A program made the translations under genes and the position numbers. The notes below the pieces were generated by a model. The model was not told the DNA's origin and ran no database searches. It saw only the letters and a list, made by a program, of their open reading frames with translations. From positions 2,992,501 to 3,056,500 of the forward strand of contig NZ_FNTD01000004.1 of the NCBI RefSeq assembly GCF_900104815.1: 64,000 bases of DNA, in the 5' to 3' direction. Below are positions 43,468 through 52,343 of this stretch, piece after piece; within the stretch, counting starts at the first letter, position 1, and each line of letters begins with the position of its first letter. Origin of the DNA: Streptomyces misionensis (GTDB lineage Bacteria; Actinomycetota; Actinomycetes; Streptomycetales; Streptomycetaceae).

Positions 43468-44898
43468 ATGCCCTACGACGACCTGCGCGGTTTCCTCGGC
43501 ACGCTGGAGAAGGAAGGCCAGCTGCTGCGCATCACCGAGGAAGTCCTCCCGGAACCGGACCTCGCCGCGGCCGCCAACGCCACCGGCCGCATCGGCGAGG
43601 GCGCGCCCGCCCTCTGGTTCGACAACGTCAAGGGCTTCACCGACGCCCGCATCGCGCTGAACGTGCACGGCTCCTGGGCCAACCACGCGCTCGCCCTCGG
43701 CCTGCCGAAGCACACCCCCGTCAAGGAGCAGGTGGCGGAGTTCGCCCGCCGCTGGGACGCCTTCCCCGTCGCCCCCGAGCGCCGCGAGGACGCCCCCTGG
43801 CGGGAGAACACCCAGGAGGGCGACGGCGTCGACCTCTTCTCGGTCCTCCCGCTGTTCCGCCTCAACGACGGCGACGGCGGCTTCTACCTGGACAAGGCCG
43901 CCGTGGTCTCCCGCGACCCGGAGGACCCCGGGAACTTCGGCAAGCAGAACGTCGGCACCTACCGCCTGGAGGTCATCGGCCGCAACCGGCTGGCCATCCA
44001 GCCGGTGCCGGTGCACGACGTCGCCATCCACCTGCAAAAGGCGGAGGAGAAGGGCGAGGACCTGCCGATCGCCATCACCCTCGGCAACGACCCGGTGATG
44101 ACGATCGTCGCCGGGATGCCGATGGCGTACGACCAGAGCGAGTACGAGATGGCCGGCGCCCTGCGCGGCGCCCCCGCCCCCATCGCCACCGCCCCGCTCA
44201 CCGGCTTCGACGTGCCCTGGGGCTCCGAGGTGGTCATCGAGGGCGTGATCCAGAGCCGCGAGCGCCAGATCGAGGGGCCCTTCGGCGAGTTCACCGGCCA
44301 CTACTCCGGCGGCCGCCGGATGCCCGTCATCCGCGTCGACCGCGTCTCGTACCGCACGAACCCGGTCTTCGAGTCGCTGTACCTGGGCATGCCCTGGACC
44401 GAGGTCGACTACCTCGTCGGGCCCAACACCTGCGTCCCGCTGCTCAAGCAGCTGCGCGCCGAGTTCCCCGAGGTCCAGGCCGTCAACGCCATGTACACGC
44501 ACGGCCTGCTGGTCATCATCTCCACGAAGAAGCGGTACGGCGGCTTCGCCAAGGCCGTGGCCATGCGCGCCATGACCACCCCGCACGGCCTCGGCTACGT
44601 CTCCACGGTCATCCTCGTCGACGAGGACGTGGACCCGTTCAACCTGCCGCAGGTCATGTGGGCGATGTCGTCGAAGGTCAACCCGTCCGGCGACGTCGTG
44701 ATCGTCCCCAACCTGTCGGTGCTGGAGCTGGCGCCCGCCGCCCAGCCCGCCGGCATCACCAGCAAGATGATCATCGACGCCACCACCCCCGTCAGCCCCG
44801 ACAACCGCGGCAGCTTCGCCACCCCGGCCAAGGACCTGCCGGAGACCGCGGAGTGGGCCGCCAAGCTCCAGCGGCTCATCGCCGAGGCCCGCGCCTGA
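43468..44898 (+). CDS. vdcC: UbiD-family non-oxidative decarboxylase (VdcC)
   Basis: This 476-residue prFMN-dependent decarboxylase opens MPYDDLRGFLGTLEKEGQLLRI. It carries the UbiD active-site region (YDQSEYEMAGALRGAPAP, and GEFTGHYSGGRRMPVIRV with the catalytic Glu of the E-R-E set) and a C-terminal STVILVDEDVDPFNLPQVMWAM. ATG 43468 has AAGGAG. Placement between vdcB and vdcD makes vanillate or 4-hydroxybenzoate the likely substrate. Confidence 0.92.
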   Translation: MPYDDLRGFLGTLEKEGQLLRITEEVLPEPDLAAAANATGRIGEGAPALWFDNVKGFTDARIALNVHGSWANHALALGLPKHTPVKEQVAEFARRWDAFPVAPERREDAPWRENTQEGDGVDLFSVLPLFRLNDGDGGFYLDKAAVVSRDPEDPGNFGKQNVGTYRLEVIGRNRLAIQPVPVHDVAIHLQKAEEKGEDLPIAITLGNDPVMTIVAGMPMAYDQSEYEMAGALRGAPAPIATAPLTGFDVPWGSEVVIEGVIQSRERQIEGPFGEFTGHYSGGRRMPVIRVDRVSYRTNPVFESLYLGMPWTEVDYLVGPNTCVPLLKQLRAEFPEVQAVNAMYTHGLLVIISTKKRYGGFAKAVAMRAMTTPHGLGYVSTVILVDEDVDPFNLPQVMWAMSSKVNPSGDVVIVPNLSVLELAPAAQPAGITSKMIIDATTPVSPDNRGSFATPAKDLPETAEWAAKLQRLIAEARA

Positions 44899-44945
44899 CC
44901 GGCCGCCGCCCGTCCCGCCGTCACCGCGAAGAAGGAGAACCCGCC

Positions 44946-45179
44946 ATGACCATCTGCCCCCGCTGCGCCTTCGAGACCATCGAGAAGCTGTACACCTCGC
45001 CCGTGCCCGGTGTCTGGGACGTGCTCCAGTGCGGGCGCTGCCTCTACACCTGGCGGACCAGCGAGCCCGCCCGCCGCACGCAGCGCGACGCCTACCCCGA
45101 GCAGTTCCGGCTGACTCCCGAGGCCATCGCGAACGCCCCGGAGGTCCCGGCGGTGCCGCCGCTGCGCGCCTCCGCCTGA
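44946..45179 (+). CDS. vdcD: VdcD-like small subunit of non-oxidative decarboxylase
   Basis: This 77-residue protein has four cysteines in two CxxC pairs (MTICPRCAFE and VLQCGRCLYTWRT), a likely zinc site. Small proteins of this type complete VdcBCD/EcdBCD hydroxyarylic acid decarboxylases. ATG 44946 follows GAAGGAG. It is the last gene of the operon and is convergent with the isomerase gene at 45200. Confidence 0.9.
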   Translation: MTICPRCAFETIEKLYTSPVPGVWDVLQCGRCLYTWRTSEPARRTQRDAYPEQFRLTPEAIANAPEVPAVPPLRASA

Positions 45180-45199
45180 CCCCCCGTCCGGGCCGCCGG

Positions 45200-46033
45200 T
45201 CATCCCCCGGTGTGCTCCAGGAACAGCTCCGCCGTCTCCCTCAGCACCTCCCGTCCGTCCCGGGCCCACAGGTCCTCGTTGAAGATCTCCACCTCGACGG
45301 GGCCGGTGTAGCCCGCCGCCGCCACCCGGCCGCACCACTCGCGCAGGTCGATCGACCCGTCGCCGAGCCGGCCCCGGCCGTTGAGGACGCCCGCCGGCAG
45401 CGGGGTGGTCCAGTCGGCGAGCTGGAAGGCGTGGATGCGGCCCCCGGCGCCCGCGCGGGCGATCTGCGCGGGCGCCTGGTCGTCCCACCAGACGTGGTAG
45501 GTGTCGACGGCCACCCCGACCTGGTGCGCGGGGAAGCGTTCGGCCAGGTCAAGGGCCTGGGCGAGGGTGGAGACCACACAGCGGTCGGCGGCGAACATCG
45601 GGTGCAGGGGCTCGACGGCGAGGCGGACGCCGTGCTCCTCGGCGTGGGGGGCCAGCTCGGCCAGGGCGTCGGCGACGCGTTCGCGGGCCGCCCGCAGGTC
45701 CTTGTCGCCGGGCGGGAGGCCGCCGGAGACCAGGACCAGCGTGCCGGTGCCGAGCGCCGCCGCCTCCGCCACCGCGCGGCGGTTGTCGGCGAGGGCGGCC
45801 GCGCGTTCGGCGGGCGCGGTCGCGGTGAGGAAGCCGCCCCGGCACAGGGTGGTCACCTCCAGCCCCGCCGAGCGGACCAGCGCGGCGGTCTCCCGCAGTC
45901 CGTACGCCCGGACCGGCTCGCGCCACAGTCCCACCTTGCCGATGCCGGACCCGGCGCAGGCGGCGACGAGTTCGGGCAGAGAGAGCTGACGTACCGTCAT
46001 CTGGTTGATGGAGAAGCGGTCGAGACCGGTCAC
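45200..46033 (-). CDS. Sugar phosphate isomerase/epimerase (AP endonuclease 2-like TIM barrel)
   Basis: This 277-residue TIM-barrel protein has family metal-site features: RLAVEPLHPMFAADRCVV, VAVDTYHVWW and PVEVEIFNEDLW. GTG 46033 overlaps the stop of the DUF993 gene (GTGA). As the third gene of a coupled operon with a Gfo/Idh/MocA dehydrogenase, it probably isomerises a keto-sugar or keto-inositol intermediate. The exact substrate is unknown. Confidence 0.85.
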   Translation of the reverse strand: MTGLDRFSINQMTVRQLSLPELVAACAGSGIGKVGLWREPVRAYGLRETAALVRSAGLEVTTLCRGGFLTATAPAERAAALADNRRAVAEAAALGTGTLVLVSGGLPPGDKDLRAARERVADALAELAPHAEEHGVRLAVEPLHPMFAADRCVVSTLAQALDLAERFPAHQVGVAVDTYHVWWDDQAPAQIARAGAGGRIHAFQLADWTTPLPAGVLNGRGRLGDGSIDLREWCGRVAAAGYTGPVEVEIFNEDLWARDGREVLRETAELFLEHTGG

Positions 46034-47181
46034 CGGGCCACTCCGTACAGGGCGAGAAGGGTCTTCATGCGGTCCTCGGCGAGCGCGGGGTCCGGGAACA
46101 GGCCGAGGGAGTCGGCCAGCTCGTAGGCGCGGGCGAGGTGCGGAAGGGAACGGGCGGACTGGAGGCCGCCGACCATCGCGAAGTGCGACTGGTGACCCGC
46201 GAGCCAGGCGAGCAGGACCACGCCCGTCTTGTAGAAGCGGGTCGGGTGCCGGAACAGGTGGCGCGCCAACTCGACCGTGGGATCGAGGAGTTCGCGGAAG
46301 CCCGCCGTGTCACCGGTGTCCAGGACCCGTACCGCCCGCGCCGCCAGCGGGCCGAGCGGGTCGAAGACGCCGAGCAGCGCGTGGCTGAAGCCCCGGTCGT
46401 CGCCCGCGATCAGTTCCGGGTAGTGGAAGTCGTCGCCGGTGTAGCAGCGCACGCCCCGCGGCAGGCGGCGGCGCAGCTCGATCTCGCGGCGGGCGTCCAG
46501 CAGGGAGATCTTGACGCCGTCGACCTTGCCGGGGTGGGCGGCGACGACGTCCAGGAACACCTCGGTGGCGGCGTCCAGGTCGGTGGTGCCCCAGTAGCCC
46601 TCCAGGGCAGGGTCGAACATCGGGCCGAGCCAGTGCAGGACGACCGGTTCGGCGCACTGGCGCAGCAGATGGCCGTAGACCTCCAGGTAGTCCTCGGGTC
46701 CGCGAGCCGTGGCGGCCAGCGCCCGGGAGGCCATCAGGATCGCCTGGGCGCCCGCTCCCTCGACCACGGCGAGCTGTTCCTCGTAGGCGGCACGGATGTC
46801 CGCCAGGGTGCCGCCGGTGAGCTGGTCGGTGCCGACGCCGCAGGCGATGCGCCCGCCGACCGCCTTCGCCTCGGCGGCGCTGCGCCGGATCAGCTCGGCG
46901 GCGCCCGCCCAGTCCAGCCCCATGCCGCGCTGGGCGGTGTCCATCGCCTCGGCGACCGCGAGGCCGTGGGACCACAGATGGCGGCGGAAGGCGAGGGTGG
47001 CGTCCCAGTCGACGGCGGCGGGCGAGCCGGGCGAGACGTCCGCGTACGGGTCGGCGACGACATGCGCCGCCGAGAAGACCGTACGGGAGGTGAAGGGGGC
47101 ACCGGGCGCGACGGGGAGGGGTTCGGCGCGCGGCTCGTACGCGCGCAGCGTGCCGTCGGCGGCGGGGAGGCGGATGGTCAC
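46030..47181 (-). CDS. DUF993 family protein (DHDPS-like TIM barrel)
   Basis: This 383-residue protein matches the DUF993/dihydrodipicolinate synthase-like family as I remember it: FSAAHVVADPYAD at about 42, AMDTAQRGMGLDW, LHWLGPMFDPALEGYWG and CYTGDDFHYPELI. Such proteins are thought to be aldolases of unknown substrate. GTG 47181 overlaps the stop of the oxidoreductase gene, and its stop overlaps the isomerase start, making a fully coupled three-gene operon. Confidence 0.78.
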   Translation of the reverse strand: MTIRLPAADGTLRAYEPRAEPLPVAPGAPFTSRTVFSAAHVVADPYADVSPGSPAAVDWDATLAFRRHLWSHGLAVAEAMDTAQRGMGLDWAGAAELIRRSAAEAKAVGGRIACGVGTDQLTGGTLADIRAAYEEQLAVVEGAGAQAILMASRALAATARGPEDYLEVYGHLLRQCAEPVVLHWLGPMFDPALEGYWGTTDLDAATEVFLDVVAAHPGKVDGVKISLLDARREIELRRRLPRGVRCYTGDDFHYPELIAGDDRGFSHALLGVFDPLGPLAARAVRVLDTGDTAGFRELLDPTVELARHLFRHPTRFYKTGVVLLAWLAGHQSHFAMVGGLQSARSLPHLARAYELADSLGLFPDPALAEDRMKTLLALYGVAR

Positions 47182-48332
47182 GGGGCGATCTCCGGAACGG
47201 CCTGACGGCGGCCTTCCGCGGCGGACTTCAGGCCCAGTTCGGCGAGTTGGACGCCGCGCGCGCCGGCCGACAGGTCCCACCGGTAGGGGGCGCCGGCGTA
47301 GACGTGCTTGAGGAACAGCTCCCACTGGGCCTTGAAGCCGTTGTCGAACTCCCCGTTGTCCGGCACCTCCTGCCACTGGTCGCGGAAGCGCTCGCCGGCG
47401 GGGACGTCGGGGTTCCAGACCGGCTTGGGGGTGGCGGAGCGGTGCTGGACGCGGCAGTCGCGCAGGCCCGCGACGGCCGAGCCCTCCGTGCCGTCGACCT
47501 GGAACTCCACCAGTTCGTCGCGGTGGACGCGGACCGCCCAGGAGGAGTTGATCTGCGCGACCACACCGCCGTCCAGCTCGAAGATGCCGTAGGCGGCGTC
47601 GTCGGCGGTGGCGGTGTAGGGCCTGCCGTGCTCGTCCCAGCGCCGCGGGACGTGGGTCGCGGTCAGGGCCTGGACGGAGGTGACGCGGCCGAACAGCTCG
47701 TGCAGCACGTACTCCCAGTGCGGGAACATGTCGAGGACGATGCCGCCGCCGTCCTCGGCGCGGTAGTTCCAGGAGGGACGCTGGGCCTGCTGCCAGTCGC
47801 CCTCGAAGACCCAGTAGCCGAACTCGCCGCGCACGGACAGGATCTTCCCGAAGAAGCCCCCGTCGACCAACCGCTTCAGCTTCAGCAGGCCCGGCAGGAA
47901 GAGCTTGTCCTGGACGACCCCGTGCCGTACGCCCTTCTCCCGGGCCAGGCGGGCGAGTTCGAGGGCGCCGTCGAGGCCGGTGGCGGTGGGCTTCTCGGTG
48001 TAGACGTGCTTCCCGGCGGCGATCGCCTTCCTGAGCGCCTCCTCGCGGGCGGCGGTGACCTGGGCGTCGAAGTAGATGTCGACGTCCGGGTCGGCGAGCA
48101 CCGCGTCCAGGTCGGTGGAGACGTGCTCCAGGCCGTGCCGCTCGGCGATCTCCCTCAGGGCGTGCTCACGGCGGCCGAGCAGGACCGGCTCGGGCCACAG
48201 CACGGTGCCGTCGCCGAGGGCGAGGCCGCCCTGGTCGCGCAGGGCGAGGATCGACCGGAGCAGGTGCTGGCGGTAGCCCATGCGCCCGGTCACGCCGTTC
48301 ATGGCGATGCGCACCGTCGTCGTGCGTGTCAC
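47178..48332 (-). CDS. Gfo/Idh/MocA family oxidoreductase
   Basis: This 384-residue NAD(P)-dependent dehydrogenase has a Rossmann N-terminus (VRIAMNGVTGRMGYRQH), VYTEKPTATGLDGALELARLA with the catalytic EKP lysine, and DMFPHWEYVLHELFG in the C-terminal domain. GTG 48332 has GGAGGGACCGAC. It is the first gene of the operon and probably oxidises a sugar or inositol-like hydroxyl. It is divergent from a LacI regulator with a palindromic operator at 48397-48412. Confidence 0.88.
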   Translation of the reverse strand: MTRTTTVRIAMNGVTGRMGYRQHLLRSILALRDQGGLALGDGTVLWPEPVLLGRREHALREIAERHGLEHVSTDLDAVLADPDVDIYFDAQVTAAREEALRKAIAAGKHVYTEKPTATGLDGALELARLAREKGVRHGVVQDKLFLPGLLKLKRLVDGGFFGKILSVRGEFGYWVFEGDWQQAQRPSWNYRAEDGGGIVLDMFPHWEYVLHELFGRVTSVQALTATHVPRRWDEHGRPYTATADDAAYGIFELDGGVVAQINSSWAVRVHRDELVEFQVDGTEGSAVAGLRDCRVQHRSATPKPVWNPDVPAGERFRDQWQEVPDNGEFDNGFKAQWELFLKHVYAGAPYRWDLSAGARGVQLAELGLKSAAEGRRQAVPEIAP

Positions 48333-48396
48333 GTCGGTCCCTCCAAGGGCCTCTTTTGTGCCGCTGTGTGCCGTGTCGCCCGCGAGACAATCCCCA

Positions 48397-48412
48397 TAGC
48401 AAGCGCTTTCTA
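48397..48412. promoter_or_regulatory. LacI-type operator between divergent sugar operon and regulator
   Basis: TAGCAAGCGCTTTCTA is a near-perfect palindrome (7 of 8 pairs) with the LacI-family centre AAGCGCTT. An outer CCCC/GGGG pair extends it. It lies 65 bp upstream of the oxidoreductase start and 152 bp upstream of the regulator start, so it may control both. Confidence 0.82.
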
Positions 48413-48564
48413 TCGGGGAGGAAGCTAGCCTCGGGTCGGCGGTCGGCACAAGACCGCGGCCGGGCGGCGGGCCTGGTCCCCCTCAAAGCGGGCACCCGGC
48501 ACGGGCCCCTGAGCTGGCCGTTCACCAGGCCGTACGACGAACTGCGCGACCGGAGGACGACGAG

Positions 48565-49611
48565 ATGACGGTGACTCTGGCGGACGTGGCGGCGCACGCC
48601 CAGGTCTCCCCCGCGACGGTGTCGCGCGTGCTGAACGGCAACTACCCGGTGGCCGCGGCGACGCGGGAGCGGGTGCTGCGGGCGGTGGACGAACTGGACT
48701 ACGTCGTCAACGGTCCGGCCAGCGCGCTCGCCGCCGCCACGTCCGATCTGGCCGGCATCCTCGTCAACGACATCGCCGACCCCTTTTTCGGGATCATGGC
48801 GAGCGCGATCCAGGCGGAGATCGGCGGGACCGGCGGCCGGGCGGGCTGCGAACGGCTCGCGGTCGTCTGCAACACGGGCGGCTCGCCGGAGCAGGAGCTG
48901 AAGTACCTGACGCTGCTCCAGCGGCAGCGGGCGGCGGCCGTGGTGCTGACCGGCGGGGCGGTGACCGACGCGCCGCACGCGGCGGCGGTCGCGGCGAAGC
49001 TGCGCAAGCTGGCGGAGGGCGGGACGCGGGTGGTGCTGTGCGGGCGGCCGCCGGTGGCCGGCACCGGGGCCGTCACGCTCGCCTTCGACAACCTCGGCGG
49101 GGCGCGTGCCGTCACGGACCACCTGGTCGGCCTCGGTCACCGGCGCATCGGCTGCATCGCCGGGCCCGGGGAGCGCACCACCACGCGGCACCGGCTCGAA
49201 GGGCACCGGCTCGCGCTGGCCGCGGCGGGGATCGAGGAGGACGCCCGCTGGACGGTGCACGGGCGGTTCGACCGGCGCTCGGGGTACGAGGGGGCACTGG
49301 AACTGCTGCGGCGCGATCCCTCGCTGACCGCGCTCGTCGCCGCGAACGACTCCGTCGCGCTGGGGGCGTGCGCCGCGCTGCGGGACTCCGGGCTGCGCGT
49401 CCCCGACGACATCTCGGTCACCGGATTCGACGACCTGCCGTGCAGCATCGACGCCGTGCCCGCCCTGACGACGGTGCGGCTCCCCCTGGCCGAGGCCGGC
49501 GCCCGCGCGGGCCGCCTCGCCATGGGCCGCGAGGACCCGCCCGGCGGCGGAACCGCCTCGGTGCGGGGGGAGTTGACGGTCCGCGGATCGACGGGGGCGC
49601 CCCGGGGGTGA
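48565..49611 (+). CDS. LacI-family transcriptional regulator
   Basis: This 348-residue repressor has an N-terminal helix-turn-helix (VTLADVAAHAQVSPATVSRVLNGNYPV) and an effector domain (LAGILVNDIADPFFGIMASAI, TALVAANDSVALGACAALRDSGLRVPDDISVTGFDDLP). ATG 48565 follows GGAGGACGACGAG. It is divergent from the oxidoreductase-DUF993-isomerase operon, its probable target. The ligand is probably that pathway's sugar. Confidence 0.88.
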   Translation: MTVTLADVAAHAQVSPATVSRVLNGNYPVAAATRERVLRAVDELDYVVNGPASALAAATSDLAGILVNDIADPFFGIMASAIQAEIGGTGGRAGCERLAVVCNTGGSPEQELKYLTLLQRQRAAAVVLTGGAVTDAPHAAAVAAKLRKLAEGGTRVVLCGRPPVAGTGAVTLAFDNLGGARAVTDHLVGLGHRRIGCIAGPGERTTTRHRLEGHRLALAAAGIEEDARWTVHGRFDRRSGYEGALELLRRDPSLTALVAANDSVALGACAALRDSGLRVPDDISVTGFDDLPCSIDAVPALTTVRLPLAEAGARAGRLAMGREDPPGGGTASVRGELTVRGSTGAPRG

Positions 49612-49796
49612 GGCGCCGGGGACGGTCCGGCGGGCAGGCACACCCGAGGGCCGCGGCCGGCCGACGTAGCGCGGTCGCCAGGTGACCGCCGCCGTCGCGG
49701 TCCGGAGGACCGTGGCCGTCTGGCGAAACACCCCCCCCCGACGCATTCGGCTCGGCCCCCGAGCACACGGCGCCGCGCGCCACACCCGCACCCGCA

Positions 49797-49835
49797 CCCG
49801 GCCGACCGCCCCACCACGCGGGGCGGTCGGCCGGG
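49797..49835. terminator. Bidirectional terminator between convergent genes
   Basis: A perfect 16-bp stem (49797-49812 with 49820-49835) and seven-base loop lies between the convergent LacI gene and the phospholipase gene. It can stop transcripts from both sides. The rest of the 262-bp gap has a C9 run (49731-49739) and no gene. Confidence 0.8.
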
Positions 49836-49873
49836 CGTCCGCGTCGCGCGGCCGGGCCGGTGGTGTCGTACGG

Positions 49874-51289
49874 CTACACCTGCGGCCGCCGTCCCGGTTC
49901 CTGGTGGGGGAAGGTCTGGTCGCCGCCGGGCAGGCGGGGCTTCGGCAGGGTCGCCACCTCCTGTTGGGCCTTGCGGAGTTGTGCCGCCGTGCCGCCGGGG
50001 AGGGAGGGCGGGCTCGTGCGGGCCTGGGAGAAGCGGAAGGCGCTGGTGAAGTCACCGAAGGTGGCACGCCGCCAGGCGCTGATGTTGGGTTCCTCGACGC
50101 CGGTGAAGCGCTCCAGGAGGCGCAGGGCCGAGGTGTGGTCGAAGGCCTCCGTGGCGACCCAGCCGCCCACCGTCCACGGGGAGACGACGATCGCGGGCAC
50201 CCGGAAGCCGGCGCCGATCGGGAGCCCGCCGATGAACTCGCCCTTCGTCCCGGCGCGCGGGGTGGGCGGCGGGACGTGGTCGAAGAAGCCGTCGTTCTCG
50301 TCGTAGCTGAGGATGAAGGCCGTCTTGCGCCACACCTTCGGGTTCGCGGCGATGGCCTCGAGCTTGGACGCCACGAAGTCCGCGCCGGCGGCGGGAAGGT
50401 AGTCCGGGTGCTCCGACTGGTGGCCGGGCGGCACGATCCAGCTCACCGCCGGCAGCCGGTCGGCGCGGGCGTCGTCCTCGAAGGTGCCCTCGGGCTGCGG
50501 GCGCACACCGCGCTCGTGCAGGTCGGAGCCGGGCTTGGCGTCGCGGAACGCGGCGAACCGCCGCAGCATGTTGCAGCCGTAGTCGTCGTCCTGGTGGTAG
50601 ACCTTCCAGCTGACCCTGGCCGCCTGGAGGCGCTCGGCGTACGTCTTCCAGCGGTACGGCGCCGGGGCCGTGTTGGTGGTGACCGGGCCGCCGTGGGTGC
50701 CGCCCGGGTCGACCGTACCGGTCATCCACATCAGGCGGTTGGGCCAGGTGGGGCCGAGGACCGAGCAGAAGTGGTTGTCGCAGATGGTGAAGGTCTCCGC
50801 GAGCGCGTACTGGAACGGGATGTCCTCGCGTGTGTAGTAGCCCATGACGTAGGGGGCCTTGGTGCCGTCGGCCTTGCGGTGGGCAGACAGCCACCGGTCC
50901 ATCCGGCCGCCGTTCCAGACCTGGTGCTGCACCGTCCAGGCGTGGCTGGTCGACGGGATGGCCTGGGCGCTGGAGGCGCGGGTGTCGAGGTGGAAGGGCA
51001 GCAGATAGCCCTTGGGGTTGGCGGTGTCCGGCTGGTGGAAGACGCTGCGCCCGCCGCGGAGCTTGAGCGCCTTCGGGTCGGCGAAGCCGCGCACGCCGGA
51101 GAGCGTGCCGAAGTAGTGGTCGAAGGACCGGTTCTCCTGCATCAGCAGGACGACGTGCTCGATGTCGCGCAGGGAGCCCTTGCGGGGCGGTCCGGCGGCG
51201 ACGGCCTTCTGGACGCTCGGCGGGAGCAGGCTGATGGCCGCCGCACCGGCGCCCGAGCCCAGGAGTCTGCGTCGAGTCAACTCTGCCAT
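49874..51289 (-). CDS. Tat-exported phospholipase C/acid phosphatase-like phosphoesterase
   Basis: This 471-residue secreted enzyme of the phosphoesterase superfamily (PlcC/AcpA type) has a Tat signal TRRRLLGSGAGAAAISLLPPSVQKAVAAG. Metal-site motifs are VVLLMQENRSFDHYFGTLSGVRGF with Glu and Asn, HQSEHPDY, and ILSYDENDGFFDHVPPP. It hydrolyses phosphoester bonds of phospholipids or related substrates outside the cell. It lacks the C-terminal DUF756 repeats of larger phospholipases such as PlcH. ATG 51289 has AAGGGCGATAC. Confidence 0.88.
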   Translation of the reverse strand: MAELTRRRLLGSGAGAAAISLLPPSVQKAVAAGPPRKGSLRDIEHVVLLMQENRSFDHYFGTLSGVRGFADPKALKLRGGRSVFHQPDTANPKGYLLPFHLDTRASSAQAIPSTSHAWTVQHQVWNGGRMDRWLSAHRKADGTKAPYVMGYYTREDIPFQYALAETFTICDNHFCSVLGPTWPNRLMWMTGTVDPGGTHGGPVTTNTAPAPYRWKTYAERLQAARVSWKVYHQDDDYGCNMLRRFAAFRDAKPGSDLHERGVRPQPEGTFEDDARADRLPAVSWIVPPGHQSEHPDYLPAAGADFVASKLEAIAANPKVWRKTAFILSYDENDGFFDHVPPPTPRAGTKGEFIGGLPIGAGFRVPAIVVSPWTVGGWVATEAFDHTSALRLLERFTGVEEPNISAWRRATFGDFTSAFRFSQARTSPPSLPGGTAAQLRKAQQEVATLPKPRLPGGDQTFPHQEPGRRPQV

Positions 51290-51463
51290 GTATCGCCCTT
51301 CTTGCGGTTCTTTGCGGACCGGACAGCAGACGCTTCCTACCCGGGCTGATCGGATGACAGTGGTCGATGGCGAAAAAGCGGCAATACCTGGGCTCTTCTT
51401 GGAGAAGTCGTGACATTGCGGCACGGCGGCGGGATGAGGGGCGGCCGGGTATGGTCGGTGGGC

Positions 51464-52252
51464 ATGAAGCTTGCGTTCTCCACTCTCGGTGTCCCCGGTA
51501 CGGCCCTTCCCGAGGTGCTGGCGCTCGCGTCCGCGCACGGCTTCCAGGGAGTCGAGCTGCGGGCGCACCCCGAGGAGGCGGTGCACGTCGGGCTGACCCC
51601 CGCCGAACGGGCCGACGCCGCCGCGCTGTTGCGCGGCTCCGGTGTCGAACCGCTGGCGCTCGCCGGGTACGTGCGCGTCGCCGCCCCCGGCGACGACGCG
51701 CCCGTACTGGCCGAACTGCGGGAACTGCTCCGGCTCGCGCACGACCTCCAGGCACCGTTCGTACGGGTGTTCCCCGGCGGAGAGTCCGAGGAGGCCGACG
51801 CCATCGCCGCCCGGCGGCTGGGCACCGCCGCCGAGGACGCCTCCGCCCTCGGCGTGCGGATCCTGCTGGAGACCCACGACTCGCACCGCACCGGTGCCGA
51901 CGCGATCCGGGTGCTCGGGCCGGTGGGGCACGGCCGGGTGGGGGCGCTGTGGGATGTGATGCACACCTGGCTGGGCGGCGAGCAGCCGGCGCAGACGTAC
52001 GCGGCGCTCGCCCCCTGCCTGGGATACGTGCAGGTCAAGGACATCGCGTCGGCCGAGGACACCACCCCGCTGCCGCTGGGCGCGGGGGTGCTGCCGCTCG
52101 CCGAGTGCGTGGCCGTGCTGCGCCGGGGCGGCTGGGACGGCTGGCTGTGCTGGGAGTACGAGAAGCGGTGGTACGAGCGGGCCGCCCCGCTGCCCGGCCT
52201 GCTCGCCGAGGGCCACGACCATCTCGTACGGCTGCTCGACGGGACGGCGTGA
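51464..52252 (+). CDS. Sugar phosphate isomerase/epimerase (TIM barrel)
   Basis: This 262-residue AP-endonuclease-2-like protein opens MKLAFSTLGVPGTALPEVLALASAHGFQGVELRAHP. Metal-site motifs are RILLETHDSHRTG and GALWDVMHTWLGGE, with a C-terminal GWDGWLCWEYEKRWY. An in-frame start 18 codons upstream is less likely. It is a single gene between two secreted-hydrolase genes, with no operon partner. The substrate is unknown. Confidence 0.82.
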   Translation: MKLAFSTLGVPGTALPEVLALASAHGFQGVELRAHPEEAVHVGLTPAERADAAALLRGSGVEPLALAGYVRVAAPGDDAPVLAELRELLRLAHDLQAPFVRVFPGGESEEADAIAARRLGTAAEDASALGVRILLETHDSHRTGADAIRVLGPVGHGRVGALWDVMHTWLGGEQPAQTYAALAPCLGYVQVKDIASAEDTTPLPLGAGVLPLAECVAVLRRGGWDGWLCWEYEKRWYERAAPLPGLLAEGHDHLVRLLDGTA

Positions 52253-52343
52253 CCCGGTCGGCTTCTGCCGGACCCGGCCGGGCGTCAGGGCCACGGGAGT
52301 CCCACGGCGCTGACGCCCGGCGGTCCGCTCCTGATCAATACAG

